Positions 32,223 through 53,139 of a stretch of 64,000 bases of DNA are shown here, one piece after another. The position numbers and the translations under genes were made by a program. The notes beneath the pieces were generated by a model. That model did no database searches, had not been told where the DNA came from, and saw only the letters and a program-made list of their open reading frames with translations. The DNA comes from Rhizoclosmatium globosum (taxonomy: Eukaryota; Chytridiomycota; Chytridiomycetes; Chytridiales; Chytriomycetaceae): NCBI GenBank assembly GCA_002104985.1, contig MCGO01000033.1, positions 62,001 to 126,000 on the forward strand, given 5' to 3'. Every line of letters starts with the position of its first letter. The first letter of the stretch is position 1.

Positions 32223-32398
32223 AATGAGATTCGTTGTTGTATCTCATGATTTTTAAAGTAAGGGAAGAACGCATTCATTCACAAGTTCACAACACGCACT
32301 TGAAGTCCTTGTTTTCCGATTGGAATCATTGTGTCGATAGATTAAAAGGGATAGTTTCTTTTTCAGTCAAATCCCAGGCTGATCCCACTGCCACGCGC

Positions 32399-33422
32399 AT
32401 GGCCTTAACCTCGGAATCATATGGCAGTCCGTCATCGCATATTCTCCTGTCATCAGACTCCAAGAAATGGTTCTCACGGGTGAGTGCAATGGATCAATCC
32501 AGCCACAATCCGCTTGCACATAGCTCTTACAAATGCTCAACAGGGTTGCCTTCTACTGGCGAATCTCATGCTCTTTGTACTATCCGTGGGAATCGTCTTT
32601 GCGGGATATGCAATCCAGACTTGGTTGACTGACGATGTTTGGGTTTGTGTTTGCGGTTGTGACACTCCTTTTACTGATCGTCAAGGACAGCAATTCGTTA
32701 GTGACAACATCATGATTACGAAAGGAGTTGCTGTTGCAGTTGAGTTGCCTTTGGGTGTTTGATTGATGAGGTTAGTGTGACTCATACGAGTATACCACAG
32801 TTCCTGTTTATCGGATCCGTGATGCTGATTCTGTCGCTCGTTGGAGCTATCGGTGCATGTACAAGACAGAAACGAACTTTGATGGGGTATTTCTACGCCA
32901 TTTTATTCATGGGCTCTGCTGTGATTATTTGCGGTGTTGTTTTCTTGGTCAAGCTGTCTAACAACTTGAGGACGTGGGATGGGATGCAAATGTCGGATTG
33001 GATTAGTTATTCAAATTATGAGAAGGATCGGTACCAATCGATAGTGAGTTTCATCTATTTACACGCTTGTCGTTTGTCATACTGATATACTTCATGAATA
33101 GTATGCATGCTGCGGCTATGGATCATTAAAAGCCAATGCCTACACTGGTCCAGTGCTCTTCAATCCATCTGCTAGGAAAACGGGAAATCCATGTTTGGAT
33201 ACAATATACGTTGCAAATTCCCCAGACTGTCTGAACGGAGGTGTTTCCTGGTACAAACTGTATCTTTCGCTGTCAGGCGCCTTGTTTGCTGTGACGGGAA
33301 TCTGTTTGCTTACGTGTGTGACTGCGTCAGCTTATTTGGTATTCCGTACCATTGACTCACCGGTGAAAAAGGAGTCCATGGAAGATCTGCAAGCACCTTT
33401 TTTGCAAAATCATGGCTCGTAA
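32399..33422 (+). CDS. Tetraspanin-like membrane protein, tandem copy 1
   Basis: Five exons (32399-32479, 32544-32636, 32691-32738, 32801-33043, 33102-33422) join to 261 aa. Four hydrophobic spans are visible: LANLMLFVLSVGIVFAGY, FLFIGSVMLILSLVGAIGA, GYFYAILFMGSAVIICGVVF and LSLSGALFAVTGICLLTCV. Between spans three and four lies a loop with YACCGYGS, the CCG signature of tetraspanins, plus further Cys for disulphides. Tetraspanins organise plasma membrane microdomains. The N terminus shares the SKKWFSR segment with the next gene. The last residues are polar and cytosolic. It differs from animal tetraspanins by a short large loop, as in fungal members. Confidence 0.82.
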
Positions 33423-33630
33423 CTCTTGCTGTGTATTTATTTCTTGGTTTCTCTCATATTCGTTATTCATTCACGTGCATCTTAATTCTAAAGTATATGT
33501 CCTCTTCCTCTTCTAATATTATATGGCTGAATCTGTTGAACTCTTGGGCGGCAGAACATCACCGAAAGAAAACACCAAAACCACCAAACCTTTTGTCTCC
33601 TCCCTTCCCACCCAGCATTCAATCCCCAGC

Positions 33631-34603
33631 ATGTACCAATACGCACAGTACCGACACGAGTCCAAGAAGTGGTTCTCGCGGGTGGGTCCCCCTCGCTGTC
33701 CCGTCTGATGTGTCTTCTAACCTTGTGCAGGTGTACCTCGTCCTCGTCAATCTTGCGCTATTTGGCTTCGCAATCTCACTCATTATTGCGGGAATCGCTG
33801 TGATGAAAGTGGCCGCAGGCGGTGCTGATGTGAGTTGGTTTCGGTGTTGCGCACGTGGCGGACTGACGCCAAATCCAGACAATCGGAAGGAGCGTCATTT
33901 CGATTTCGCGGGAAATGGGCATTGCGGTGAGTTGTGTGCTCTTGATTGGATGGCTTGGGGCTGTACTCATCAACCCCAATCCCACCTACTTACCTAGGTC
34001 ACTGCCGTCGGTGCCATCCTGATACTCTTTACTGTCGCCGGAACTATGGGTGCCATAACCAGGCACAATCTGGCCCTCAAGTTTTACATCTTTGGAATCA
34101 TGGTCGGGTTCGTCATTGTGTTGGCTGGAGGTATCTGGTTCATCATCATGGTGCGAAACAACGCAAATAAGTGGGCGAATCAGAACTTGGGCGACTGGAA
34201 AGCATACACGGATTTCCAAAAAGATACATATCAGGTTTTGGTGAGTACCCATCTTTGATTGTGGCTGGTTCCTGCCAAGTTCTAGAGTCATTTATGCCAC
34301 CATTAGTATACTTGTTGTGGGTATGGACCAGATAAAAATGGACCGTATCTTGGAGCGCCATTGTTTGATGCGAGTGGACGAACAGATGGAAATCAATGCG
34401 CACAAAAACAATACTTCAAAGATGCAATGAACTGTTATGATGGAGGAAATGCATGGCATCACGTCTATACCGTTGTTTCTAGCGTCTTATTGGCTGGAAT
34501 CTCCATCTTTCTCTTGACTGCTGTGGGTGCTGCTGATAATGCCAAGATGAGAAAGAGTGATATTGGATATCAAGTACAATATGAGCAGCTTCCTGTGAGA
34601 TAA
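33631..34603 (+). CDS. Tetraspanin-like membrane protein, tandem copy 2
   Basis: Five exons (33631-33681, 33731-33829, 33879-33926, 33998-34240, 34307-34603) join to 245 aa. Exons 3 and 4 are exactly as long (48 and 243 nt) as in the preceding gene, and the intron phases agree, so this is a tandem duplicate. Four membrane spans (VLVNLALFGFAISLIIAGIA, AILILFTVAGTMGAI, IFGIMVGFVIVLAGGIWFI, VVSSVLLAGISIFLLTA) frame a loop with YTCCGYGPD. The two proteins share SKKWFSR near the N terminus and a similar NCYDGGNAWH / DCLNGGVSWY segment before span four. Probable plasma-membrane organiser; partners unknown. Confidence 0.82.
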
Positions 34604-34713
34604 ATTTCGATGGTGCAAACGTGATCGTTCTTAATCTGTTTGCGTGCACTTAAATGGTTCGAAAAAGCATTCAATAAATAGTCAGTTGTGAATATATTTT
34701 TTCTATGAAGTGA

Positions 34714-36230
<1,517 letters not shown>

Positions 36231-36294
36231 TTGAAAGTCTCACATTGTTTGGATTTAAAGCACCCTATCAGTAATCTGACAAAATCACTTCCAA

Positions 36295-37989
<1,695 letters not shown>

Positions 37990-38092
37990 CTTCCTTCTTA
38001 TTTTTATTATTATTATTATTTAATTTGACGTTGGCGGTTTTGTTTGACAGGTGGGTCTCAATTGACCCACCAAATTATAGTTCAACGAACGA

Positions 38093-39756
38093 ATGCACAT
38101 TATACTATCCCTCTCAACTATTTCTTTTCTTCTCGCTGTCCACGAGGTTGCTTCTCGTCCAATTGGCCTCGGGCATCGTCAACGTCGTGGAAACCAGCCC
38201 ATTATTCCAAGTGGGGACGTCGGATTTGTTCAACTCGCAGAGTCCAACTATTGCTGGTCTCAGAATGGCGGCCTTACTGTTGCTGTTTGTAATCCGTCGG
38301 ACTTGGACCAATTGTTTCGAGTAACAAAAACAAAGTTGGGAATAATCATATCAGACGCACCCGTCCGGAAATGTGTTGGGGTTTTGAAAAGTTCAATGCA
38401 TGACAATAGTCTTGGATTTGTCGATTGTGATGAAGGAAGTCCCGCACAGACTGTAGTTTTCAGTTCCAAGTCCACAAATCCAACGCTCTTGCAATCTGTC
38501 TCAGATCCTCAACTCTGCATAAACCAACATGATAAAATCCTTAAAGCAGGGTACGTATGGTTCAAATTAGTATTTACTGTGTTCAACTATTATTCAGGGT
38601 GTGTCCAAAAGATAACACGGATCAGTCAAAATTCCAGTTTCGTCTTATAAATAATCCAGTTGCCGTATCAAATTGTACATCTGCAATGGATGCGGTTGTC
38701 ACGACTACGTTTATCGGAAATGGACGTATTGGATCGCTTTATGGAACTCCAAATTTCAATCCTCTCATTGACGTTTATGGAAACAGCGCTTTCACTCCTC
38801 AGCCTATTCATATTTCAGTCGTTGACGGATCTGGGGCTCCTTTGTCTTGGTGTCCAATCTCGTGGAATCCGCGCAATGGGAGTTCAAGTGGATGGGCATT
38901 TCCACAGTCACTGGTTACGGATGCGACAGGTTCAGCCAGTGCCTATTGGGTATCGGGATATGATTTACTTCAGTACCTTGATATTTTACTTGGAGGCGAA
39001 AACGGCAGTACAACTGTTTCTGGAGTTGGGTTTCCTCTCAAGACCACCGCAACGACTGTGAATCTCACATGGAATATTCCTGCTTGGAAAAAGTTTTCAG
39101 TCGACGTGGTTCCTCATTCCCTGCCGCCGTTTACATATTATGAAGCTATTGGACTTGAAAAAAGCTCAGCGGGTATTCGTAACGGCCTAATTGCATGGAC
39201 TGTACAAGACAAGAACCCCAGTGTAGTCGTCTCAAATCCCAATACCACATGTATTATTGCATCATCGGACGATGTTGGACTTCGCTGTGCTTTTAACCAG
39301 GTCGTCAATATCAATCAAACTTACACATTCGAAATGGAGTCTTTGATCGGGAGCTCAAAGCGTCAAAATACCACACTGAGAGTTCGAGACCATGTCACTG
39401 GTCGCACATTCGATATTGCCACAGTTGAGACAGATGCTCATAGTACTCCGTCCACCACACGGGCATCGATTCGTGATACTTCCATGATTCCCGAGTTTTC
39501 TTGTTTAAGTACTGACCAGAGGTATGCCAGTTTTTCAAAGGTCAAATACATTGGTTTAGATGATGACAAGTGGATCGAAGTTCCGAAAACGAAAGCAGCG
39601 GGCACAGCCTCATTTAACCCTGGATCGAATCAAGTTTGTTGGAATTATGGGTTTGACTTTTCGGGTGAAGGGCAGTATTGGTTTAGCACTGGGGGTTCTT
39701 TTGTTGGAACTCGTCCCCTCAATCTTCCAGGAGGTGCAACCTTGTTTGTAACATGA
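38093..39756 (+). CDS. Secreted beta-trefoil / DUF3472-like protein (paralogue D, divergent)
   Basis: Two exons (38093-38550, 38598-39756) join to 538 aa. Signal peptide IILSLSTISFLLAVHEVAS. The lectin-like module is recognisable but diverged (FVQLAESNYCWSQNGG, LCINQHDKI). The Ig-like part keeps GRIGSLYGTPNFNP and TDATGSASAYWVSG. The DUF3472-like part keeps HSLPPFTYYEAIGLEKS, but [11 protein letters not shown] is replaced by AWTVQDKNPS and FGGEGTG by SSDDVGL, so it has lost the most conserved block. It may have a changed function. It follows paralogue C directly on the same strand, closing the cluster. Confidence 0.82.
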
Positions 39757-39997
39757 TTCAACATATTATATTATCTATTTATTCATTATATTAGCGTCAT
39801 ATGTATAAATACTTTTCTGAACTTACATGGATGACGATGCAACCAGTTTTATACTCACAACGCGACCAGTGGCATATGTGCTGTGGCAGATATCTCTTAA
39901 GAAGCATAGACCATTGGTGCGCGTTTGTGTTGGCAAACCTCTCTTTTTTGTTTTTTTCCCAGTTTTCTTTTTCATCCAACACCCTCTCAACCTCAAC

Positions 39998-41776
39998 ATG
40001 CTCGTCTTGTTTGAGACCCCAGCGGGATACGCCCTCTTCAAGATGAAGGACGAGTCGAAACTCGAAGATCCCGATTCGATCTTCAAATACTTTGAGTCTC
40101 CTGACGCTGCCGCAAAGACGTAAGCCCCAAACCCACTTCTCCTTCTTTCAAGTTGTTGAACAGGCCCACTCACCATCGTCTTTACCAATCGCAGCCTCAA
40201 ATTGAAGGCCTTTTCCAAGTTCGAAAACACAACCGATGCCATGAGTGCCGTCACTGCCCTTGTCGAGGGTAAACTCTCAAAGTCACTGAAGAAGTTTTTG
40301 GAGGGAGAGCTCTCGGAACTGGATTTGAAGGACAAGCTGGCTGTCGGCGATTCTAAGCTTGGTAAGATACAATCGAGACAGACCAAAATGGTCTTGAAGC
40401 TCCGTTGTCTCCTCCTTTTCCTGTCGCTCCCAAAATACTCTGTGAAACACAAACCGTGATCTAACATCGATTACGCCAAATAGCTGCCTCTATCGCAAAG
40501 AAGTTTGAAATCAATGTTGTCAGCGATTCTACAACGCTCGAATTGATGCGTGGAATCCGTTCTCAAATCACCACCTTGATCAGCGGTCTCCCTGAAGCTG
40601 ACATGAACGCCATGGTCCTCGGTCTCTCCCACTCTCTTTCTCGTTACAAGCTCAAGTTCTCTCCTGATAAGGTTGACACCATGATTGTTCAGGCAATCGC
40701 GTTGCTCGATGACTTGGACAAGGAACTCAACACCTACGCCATGAGAGTCAAGGAATGGTACGGCTGGCACTTCCCTGAAATGACTAAAATTATTGTGGAC
40801 AATTTGGCCTACGCCAAGGTTGTTAAGACTATGGGATTCAGATCCAACGCTGCTGAAGTTGACTTGAGCGCGGTTTTGCCAGAGGAGTTGGAAAAAGAAG
40901 TGAAGGATGCTGCTGAAATCTCTATGGGTACTGAAATCAGTGACGAGGATATCGACAACATCAACCACTTGGCCGACCAAATCATCAGCATTACCGAATA
41001 CCGTGTTCAGTTGTACGACTACTTGAAGAACCGTATGGCTGCTATCGCTCCTAACTTGACATGTTTGGTTGGAGAGCTTGTTGGTGCTCGTTTGATTGCC
41101 CACGCTGGTTCTCTTTTGAACTTGTCAAAGCAACCTGCTTCCACTATTCAGATTTTGGGTGCTGAGAAGGCTCTTTTCAGAGCTTTGAAATCCAAACACG
41201 ACACACCAAAGTACGGTTTGCTGTACCACGCGAGTTTGGTTGGTCAAGCTGGACCAAAGATTAAGGGAAAGGTTGCCAGAACTGTTGCTACAAAGTGTGC
41301 TTTGTCTATCCGTGTCGATGCTCTTGGAGAACACGACGGTCCAACTGTTGGAATTGAATTGAGAGCGAAGATGGAGGCCCGATTGAGGCAGTTGGAGGGT
41401 AAGGCTAAGGGTGCTGTTGGTTCTGCCACCAAAGGAAAGAAGGACGGAAACAAGAAGTTTGAGTTCAAGCAAACCAAGGCCTACAACCCATCAAGCGATG
41501 TTGCCGTGACTGAGGAGGCTCCAAAGAAGCGTAAAGCTGAGGAGGCGACCGAAGAGGAGGAGAAGCCAAAGAAGGCTAAGAAGAGTGAGGATGCTGAGGA
41601 AAGTGGCGAAAAGAAGAAGAAGAAGAAGAAGTCAAAATCCGAGGACGATGAGGGAGCAGCCGCTGGTGATGAAGGTTTGTATTTTTATTCTCCTACTTTC
41701 TCCTTTCTGATCCATTCTTTCTTCAGAGAAACCCAAAAAGAAGAAGAAGAAGTCAAAGACCGAGGACGACGAATAA
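39998..41776 (+). CDS. NOP58: Box C/D snoRNP core protein NOP58
   Basis: Four exons (39998-40119, 40195-40361, 40484-41674, 41727-41776) join to 509 aa. The start [16 protein letters not shown] is the hallmark of NOP58/NOP5. The NOSIC and Nop domains follow: [30 protein letters not shown], then [51 protein letters not shown] and [14 protein letters not shown]. The C terminus is a KKKKKKK/acidic tail typical of fungal Nop58. It binds box C/D snoRNAs with fibrillarin, Nop56 and Snu13 in the nucleolus for rRNA 2'-O-methylation and processing. I looked for a C/D snoRNA in its introns and saw none. Confidence 0.97.
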
Positions 41777-42049
41777 ACAGGATCTCTGTGGAATGCATGA
41801 AGGAAGTTTGTTGTTGGTCTAGAGTTCGTTGTTATTTGTTTCTCTTTGTGTTTTTAGCATATGTAATGGAGGAGGGAAATGGTTGTTTTGAATCAAAGAG
41901 TATGCTCCTATTGATTGACGAGTGTGAGGGAGTGTGGTTTGCAAGAAACTCTTTCCAATTCAGACAGCACAGTGGCGGCACTCACCTCCACGGCCCAGCG
42001 CATTCCATCGAACCCTCACATCAAAACCACCTCGAAACCAAGAAACCAA

Positions 42050-44070
42050 ATGGCTGTGACGCCACTCGCCCCGAGCACCGTCCTTGGCCAAAGTGCCCAA
42101 TCCGCAACAAACAACGATCACCAGTTCGCAAAGGACTCCGATTCGGTGAATGGAAGCTATCCACCATCGGCTGTCGGTGTGGCCAGCGACGACAAAGAGG
42201 TGTGTAGTGTGTGTGTTGCGTTTCATCTGAACTCCAACTCCAATTTGAACCTTCAATGTCAACAGACAGCTGAGATTCTGACCCTCCCAGTCTCTATTCT
42301 GGGCTCAAACTTCTCTCAATACTCAATTCAGAGCTATGGAAGCTCTGCCATGGCTGCAGAGCCCGATTCCTATCCTGCAGACACTTACACCACTCCCGTC
42401 TACCCAACAAAGACTCCTCCAAGGCGATCTACTTACCATGTCTGGGAACAAAACAATATCGATGGTGTCATTGTGGAGGAACAGGTCGAAGTCAACATTC
42501 CATTTAGAAACTCGTTCAGGCATTCCTTGATGCGAAGGTCTCGTCATAGCACTGGGGAAGGCGGAACATCAACTCCTACTTCACCGAGATGGGGACCTTC
42601 AGATAATATGGCTGTTGGAACCCCAGTGAAAGAAGGCCACGCAAATTATCTTCTCATGTGAGTGTTGTTGGAGTGTATGCCGATTTCTAATTAACCTGCC
42701 TGATAGGTACGATATGCTCACTGGAATTCGTGTGTCGGTGTCTCGAGTGACAACGAGACCGGATAGATTGTTGGAGGATGCCGATTATTCAGCGGCTCAT
42801 AAACTTGCCTTTGACGTTGCGGGTAATGAAATGATGCCAAAAGCTATCTACGACTTCAAGTTCAAGGACTATGCGCCTTGGGTTTTTCGTCATATCCGTG
42901 ACATTTTCATGATTGATGCACCGGAATATTTGGTACAGTACTGCATTGCAATCCATATCTGGTCTAACGCAACATTGCAGCTATCTTTGACGGGAAAGTA
43001 CGTTCTCTCCGAATTGGGGTCTCCTGGAAAGAGTGGATCCTTCTTCTACTTCTCACAAGACTATCGTTTTATTATCAAGACAATCTCAAAAACTGAGCAC
43101 AAATTCTTCCGTCGAATTCTCAGGGCATACTATGAGGTGGGGAATCATCAAAGCAAATTACGATCGGACTTAACTCCATTACAGCATGTCAAAGCAAATC
43201 CAGACACTCTTCTATGTCGTATTCTTGGGCTACATCGGGTTAAAGTTGCAGGAGGAAAGAAAATTCCTTTTGTTGTGATGGGAAATGTTTTCCCAGCCAA
43301 CAAGGATGTACACGAAACGTTTGACCTGAAAGGGTCAACAGTCGGACGTGTCGTCAAACCTGATCAGATTAAGCCTCATTCAACACTGAAAGACCTGAAC
43401 TTCATACAAATGGGAAAGACGATCCATTTAGGACCTCATAAAAAGGAAGCATTTCTCCGACACTGGAGAGGGATACATTGGTGAGTTTTGTTAACCGTAC
43501 TCAAACCTTTGAATCTCATGTGCATGCATAGTTCCTTCAAATGATGAATATTATGGATTACTCGTTGCTGCTGGGAATTCACAATTTGGAAACTGGAAAT
43601 CGGGAAAACATTCGTGACAACACGTTGGCGGCATTTGAACCAAACCCTGAAACTTTGGTTCGACGACGCACTGTGCGAACTGGAACAGGGAGCCGATCAA
43701 GATCCAATTCTGGTCACCGAAGGGCTGTCACAGATCCCGTTCTTGAGCCTACTCGAGCCATTTTGCCGGATGATTCACCTCCCGAACGACAGTACTTTGC
43801 CTTCTACAGTGAATTGGGTGGTATTAAAGCAGCTGATGCTGACGGAGAGGAAGAAGGAGAAGTGTATTTCATGGGCATCATTGATATATTCACAGAATGG
43901 AGTCCGTACAAGAAGGTGGAACATTTTTTCAAGAGCTTATTGGGCAATGGGGTAAGTGAGCTTATTGAGCGATACCGTGTCTGATTTGTTAACAGCGTAA
44001 CATCTCCGCTGTCAACTCTGTTTCTTACGGTCGGCGGTTTATGGCCTTTATTGAGAAGGCGTGTCGATGA
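42050..44070 (+). CDS. MSS4: Phosphatidylinositol-4-phosphate 5-kinase
   Basis: Seven exons (42050-42199, 42266-42657, 42707-42932, 42981-43136, 43185-43480, 43532-43951, 43996-44070), about 571 aa. The kinase region has [20 protein letters not shown] and [19 protein letters not shown] (PIPK ATP-binding lobe), [32 protein letters not shown] and GSTVGR, then LERDT joined to [18 protein letters not shown], and [19 protein letters not shown] near the end (activation loop and C terminus). It makes PtdIns(4,5)P2 at the plasma membrane. The frame slips by one base near 43460, where the family needs three codons between FL and ERD. Since the gene is expected to be essential, an assembly deletion is the likeliest cause. 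The second intron (66 nt) has no frame effect, so retention is possible. Confidence 0.95.
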
Positions 44071-44886
44071 ATTCATATTTTGTTGTAAGCATATTCAATA
44101 CATAACTTTTCGCTTGTTGATATTGAAGTTGGTGGCGAAGCTTGGCCCAGTTTTGAAAAGGATGTTCTTGTTCTCTGCTTTTCCCTTTTTGTTCTCTTCG
44201 CAAAACGAAAGGAGAGCCACAGAAACCAACCGCACGCCCCCTTCTTTGCCGCTTTACAACTTTACGGAGCCTCAACCGTTCTGAAAGTTCATTAAACCGC
44301 ACAAAGGTTTGGCATTTGGAAGTCCGTGATTTGGTTGAATCTGACCCTTGCTTCGGTACTCTGCTGTGCCTCTTCTTTCGTGCGCAGGAGCCCCTTTTTT
44401 AGTTTACAACGTAAGAAGAGATGAGACGTTTTGAGAGTGGAACGCTGCTGAAGTTGATTGCTAAACTCAACCACTCCCCCAATACCAATAAATACCAACC
44501 GCCCTCCCTATCGCTTCCTCCGAACAACACAATCAATAACGTATCCTCGCTACGACAATCCCTTATCTCCAAATCTTGTCCGAACGACGTACGACTCCTC
44601 TTCACTTCGAATCAACAGTTATTTCAGTCTCTTGTATCTACTTGCTTGGCCCTGTGATTTGGCCCACATTTTATACCAGCTTACTACCGTAGCTATTGTT
44701 CTTGACTTCAGGTAGCGTCAGACAGCCTTGTTGCGTGGATGTTGTGTTGGTACTGACGCCTTGACCACACAGTTTTTTCGCTTTCACCCCTTCAACCAAC
44801 CAAACAGCAAACAACCACATCAGTTTTTAACTTCAGTCTCTAAATCTACAAAACCGCATCAAAACATTTTTTATATCAGTTTTATT
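44071..44886 (+). promoter_or_regulatory. RPB1 upstream region
   Basis: 816 bp, the longest non-coding gap in the gene-dense part. Pyrimidine-rich stretches (44490-44560, 44770-44860) precede the RPB1 start, as expected for a strong constitutive fungal promoter. No TATA box, upstream gene or RNA is convincing. Confidence 0.45.
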
Positions 44887-50833
<5,947 letters not shown>

Positions 50834-51037
50834 TGACATGACTGCACTTTATTTTCTCTTTGGTGTTGTTGCCGTGCCCTGGTTTGTGCTTTTTTCCGTG
50901 ATGATGAAATAAACAGAATTGTACGTTTTGGATGAAGGTTGGAAAGTATTTTAAGGGGTTAAAACTCCTGGGCCAATATTGTGCGACTGATGCTCTCCAC
51001 CGTTTTCCTTCTCTTCTTCATAGTATCTCTAGAATGG

Positions 51038-52549
51038 ATGGAGGATGACAGATCCCAAGCGGTATGCAAATATGAAGCGCCAAAAATGTTCGATGATCCA
51101 GAGGCGCAGACTTATCTTCTCCTCCTGTCACTTCTTCCCGAAGCAATCACGGAAACAATGCTTCGGCCGCTTGTACCATTCATGATTCGTATGCTAAGCA
51201 AGGATTTGGACGGGGATAGGCTTGAATCTGAAGTTGGGATTCGAGCCGGTGAGGATGTTTGCTCAACGGCTCCGTTGGCTAATAAGTTGAAATAGGTCTA
51301 TTTGGTGGAGTGTTTTACATGCCTTTGTTGGTTATGAATATCGTGTGGGGAGCTGCGAGCGACAGCTTGGTAAGTTAGATAACCTCGAGTAAGGAGAGAA
51401 GGGTAACCTTGAGCACAGGGTCGTAAACCGATTCTTCTAATGGGACTGCTCTTTGGAGGATTGACTACGATAGCTCTTGGTCTGAATACTTCCTCATTTC
51501 AACTTGCACTTGTTTGCCGGTTTCTTGCTGGCATCTTTGGAGGGAATTCAACTGTTGCAAAAGGAGCCCTTGGAGAAATCCATTCGGACGCGAAAGGACG
51601 AAGTTGGGCATTTTCGCTGTATGGGTCGCTCTATGCGTTTTCGGGGATTGTGGGACCTCTGATTGGTGGTGTTTTGGTGGAAATGGCTGGGGAGGAAAGA
51701 AGCCCCTACTTTGGTGTTTGTCTTTTGGGGGCCATATTAAGTGCATTAGCGTTCTTTGGAACTGTTGTTTGGTATAAGGAGGTAGAGAAGCATCGGGTGG
51801 ATGAGAGTGTAAAAGTGAAGGAAGGAGCAGAGGATTCAGCTCCAATACCTCAACAGGAAAAATGGGTTTTGTCTCCAGCCATCAAGCCATCAAAACTCAC
51901 TATCAGTATCGTGCTCTACGTCACACTTGCATTTTGTAACATGTTTTGGGCAAGCACTATTCCATTGATCTTTGCATCATCCCTTGAACTCAGTGGACTT
52001 GGTTTCTCAGCAATGGATGCTTCATTTGCAATGACAATTCCATCTATTTCAAAGCTATTTTTTCAGAGTCTGTTCTGTGAATGGATTGTGAGGAAACTTG
52101 GCGCAAATCGAAGCTATTGTGTGGGGATGGGAGCCATTGTTCCAGCTATGTATGGACTTGGGTTGCTTGGTGGAACAGCAGGTTCACATGTATTTCCTAT
52201 TGTGACTGTTTGTCTTATTACACTTGGATTTGTAGAGGCGTTAGCATATTTAAGGTACAAAGTCAATTGATTCTTCTACAAAATAACACTTCATTTGAAT
52301 AGCATGACAATTGTTATATCTGAGAGTGTTCCTTCAACATCTTTAGGAAGTGCCTTTGGTCTCACGTCAACGTTTGCTGCATTGGTGAGGTCTCTGGCCC
52401 CTCCACTTGCAGGAACAGCATGGGAATATGCAGTTGAATTGAAGGCTCCTTGGGTTGCTTTTTTGGTTGTTCAAGCTGTGGCACTAATTTCTGTGGGCAT
52501 TGCATTCCTTACCCAACCCACAGAAGAGTTGAAGGAAAAATCAGAGTAG
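51038..52549 (+). CDS. Major facilitator superfamily transporter (ZIFL/TCR-MDR type)
   Basis: Four exons (51038-51248, 51296-51369, 51419-52254, 52303-52549) join in phase to 455 aa. About 12 hydrophobic spans are visible. The MFS signature between spans two and three is formed across an intron: WGAASDSL joined to GRKPILLMGL. Span four-five has RFLAGIFGGNSTVAKGALGE, a pattern of the zinc-induced-facilitator/multidrug H+ antiporter group common in fungi. A polar loop (residues about 230-270) separates the two halves. The N terminus LLLLSLLPEAITETMLRPL is typical for this group. A membrane exporter of small molecules, driven by protons, is likely; the substrate is unknown. The start at 51038 is tentative; ATG 51086 is an alternative. 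Confidence 0.85.
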
Positions 52550-52696
52550 ATTTGTTTTGTAAAGGTTCAACTTTCGCATTTTCTTGTATTCTATGAGCTT
52601 GTTTTAATATATCATACCTCTTCTAAAACCTTCAAAAACAAAGAGTTTTGGAACAAAAAATATTCAGTGTGTTTCGATTTCTTTTTTTTTTTCAAG

Positions 52697-53053
52697 TAAA
52701 GCAAAGAGCGAAAAAGTTGCTCCTTTCATTCAAAATTCAAATTCAAATTCAAAATTCAAAATTCAAAAACCAAGACAAATTGCTGTTGTTGATGGGCTGA
52801 AATAGACACAAATAAATTGAAAAAAGTGCCTTTTGTTGATGCGTCCTTCCAATTAATTGCACTGTTGTACAATCACCATTCATCTACTTCGTCAATGTGG
52901 CAACAAGAAGGCCCTTGTCAAGACAATCAATGATTATCTCTCAAACCTGGCTGTTGACTTGAGTGCTGCAAATATGGAAGGTCTGGATTAGAATTTGAAT
53001 TTGAAATGTGAATTTGAAATTTGAAAGGGGCAAGTTTTTCGCTCTTTGCTTTA
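52697..53053. mobile_element. MITE-like element with terminal inverted repeats
   Basis: About 355 bp. The left end reads TAAAGCAAAGAGCGAAAAAG and the right end is its inverse complement with one or two differences; weaker complementarity extends to about 50 bp and includes ATTCAAA runs. Both ends abut TA, as in Tc1/mariner-type MITEs with a TA duplication. No transposase inside. Confidence 0.75.
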
Positions 53054-53139
53054 ATAAGCTTTCTTATTCAAATATATCTAAATATCCAAGATCAAATATT
53101 CCTCAATAGTAAAAATCTTCCTCCATTTTGCTGACTATA

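Noticed and set aside
40120..40483. Box C/D snoRNA in NOP58 introns
   Set aside because: No convincing C box plus D box pair with terminal stem in either intron.
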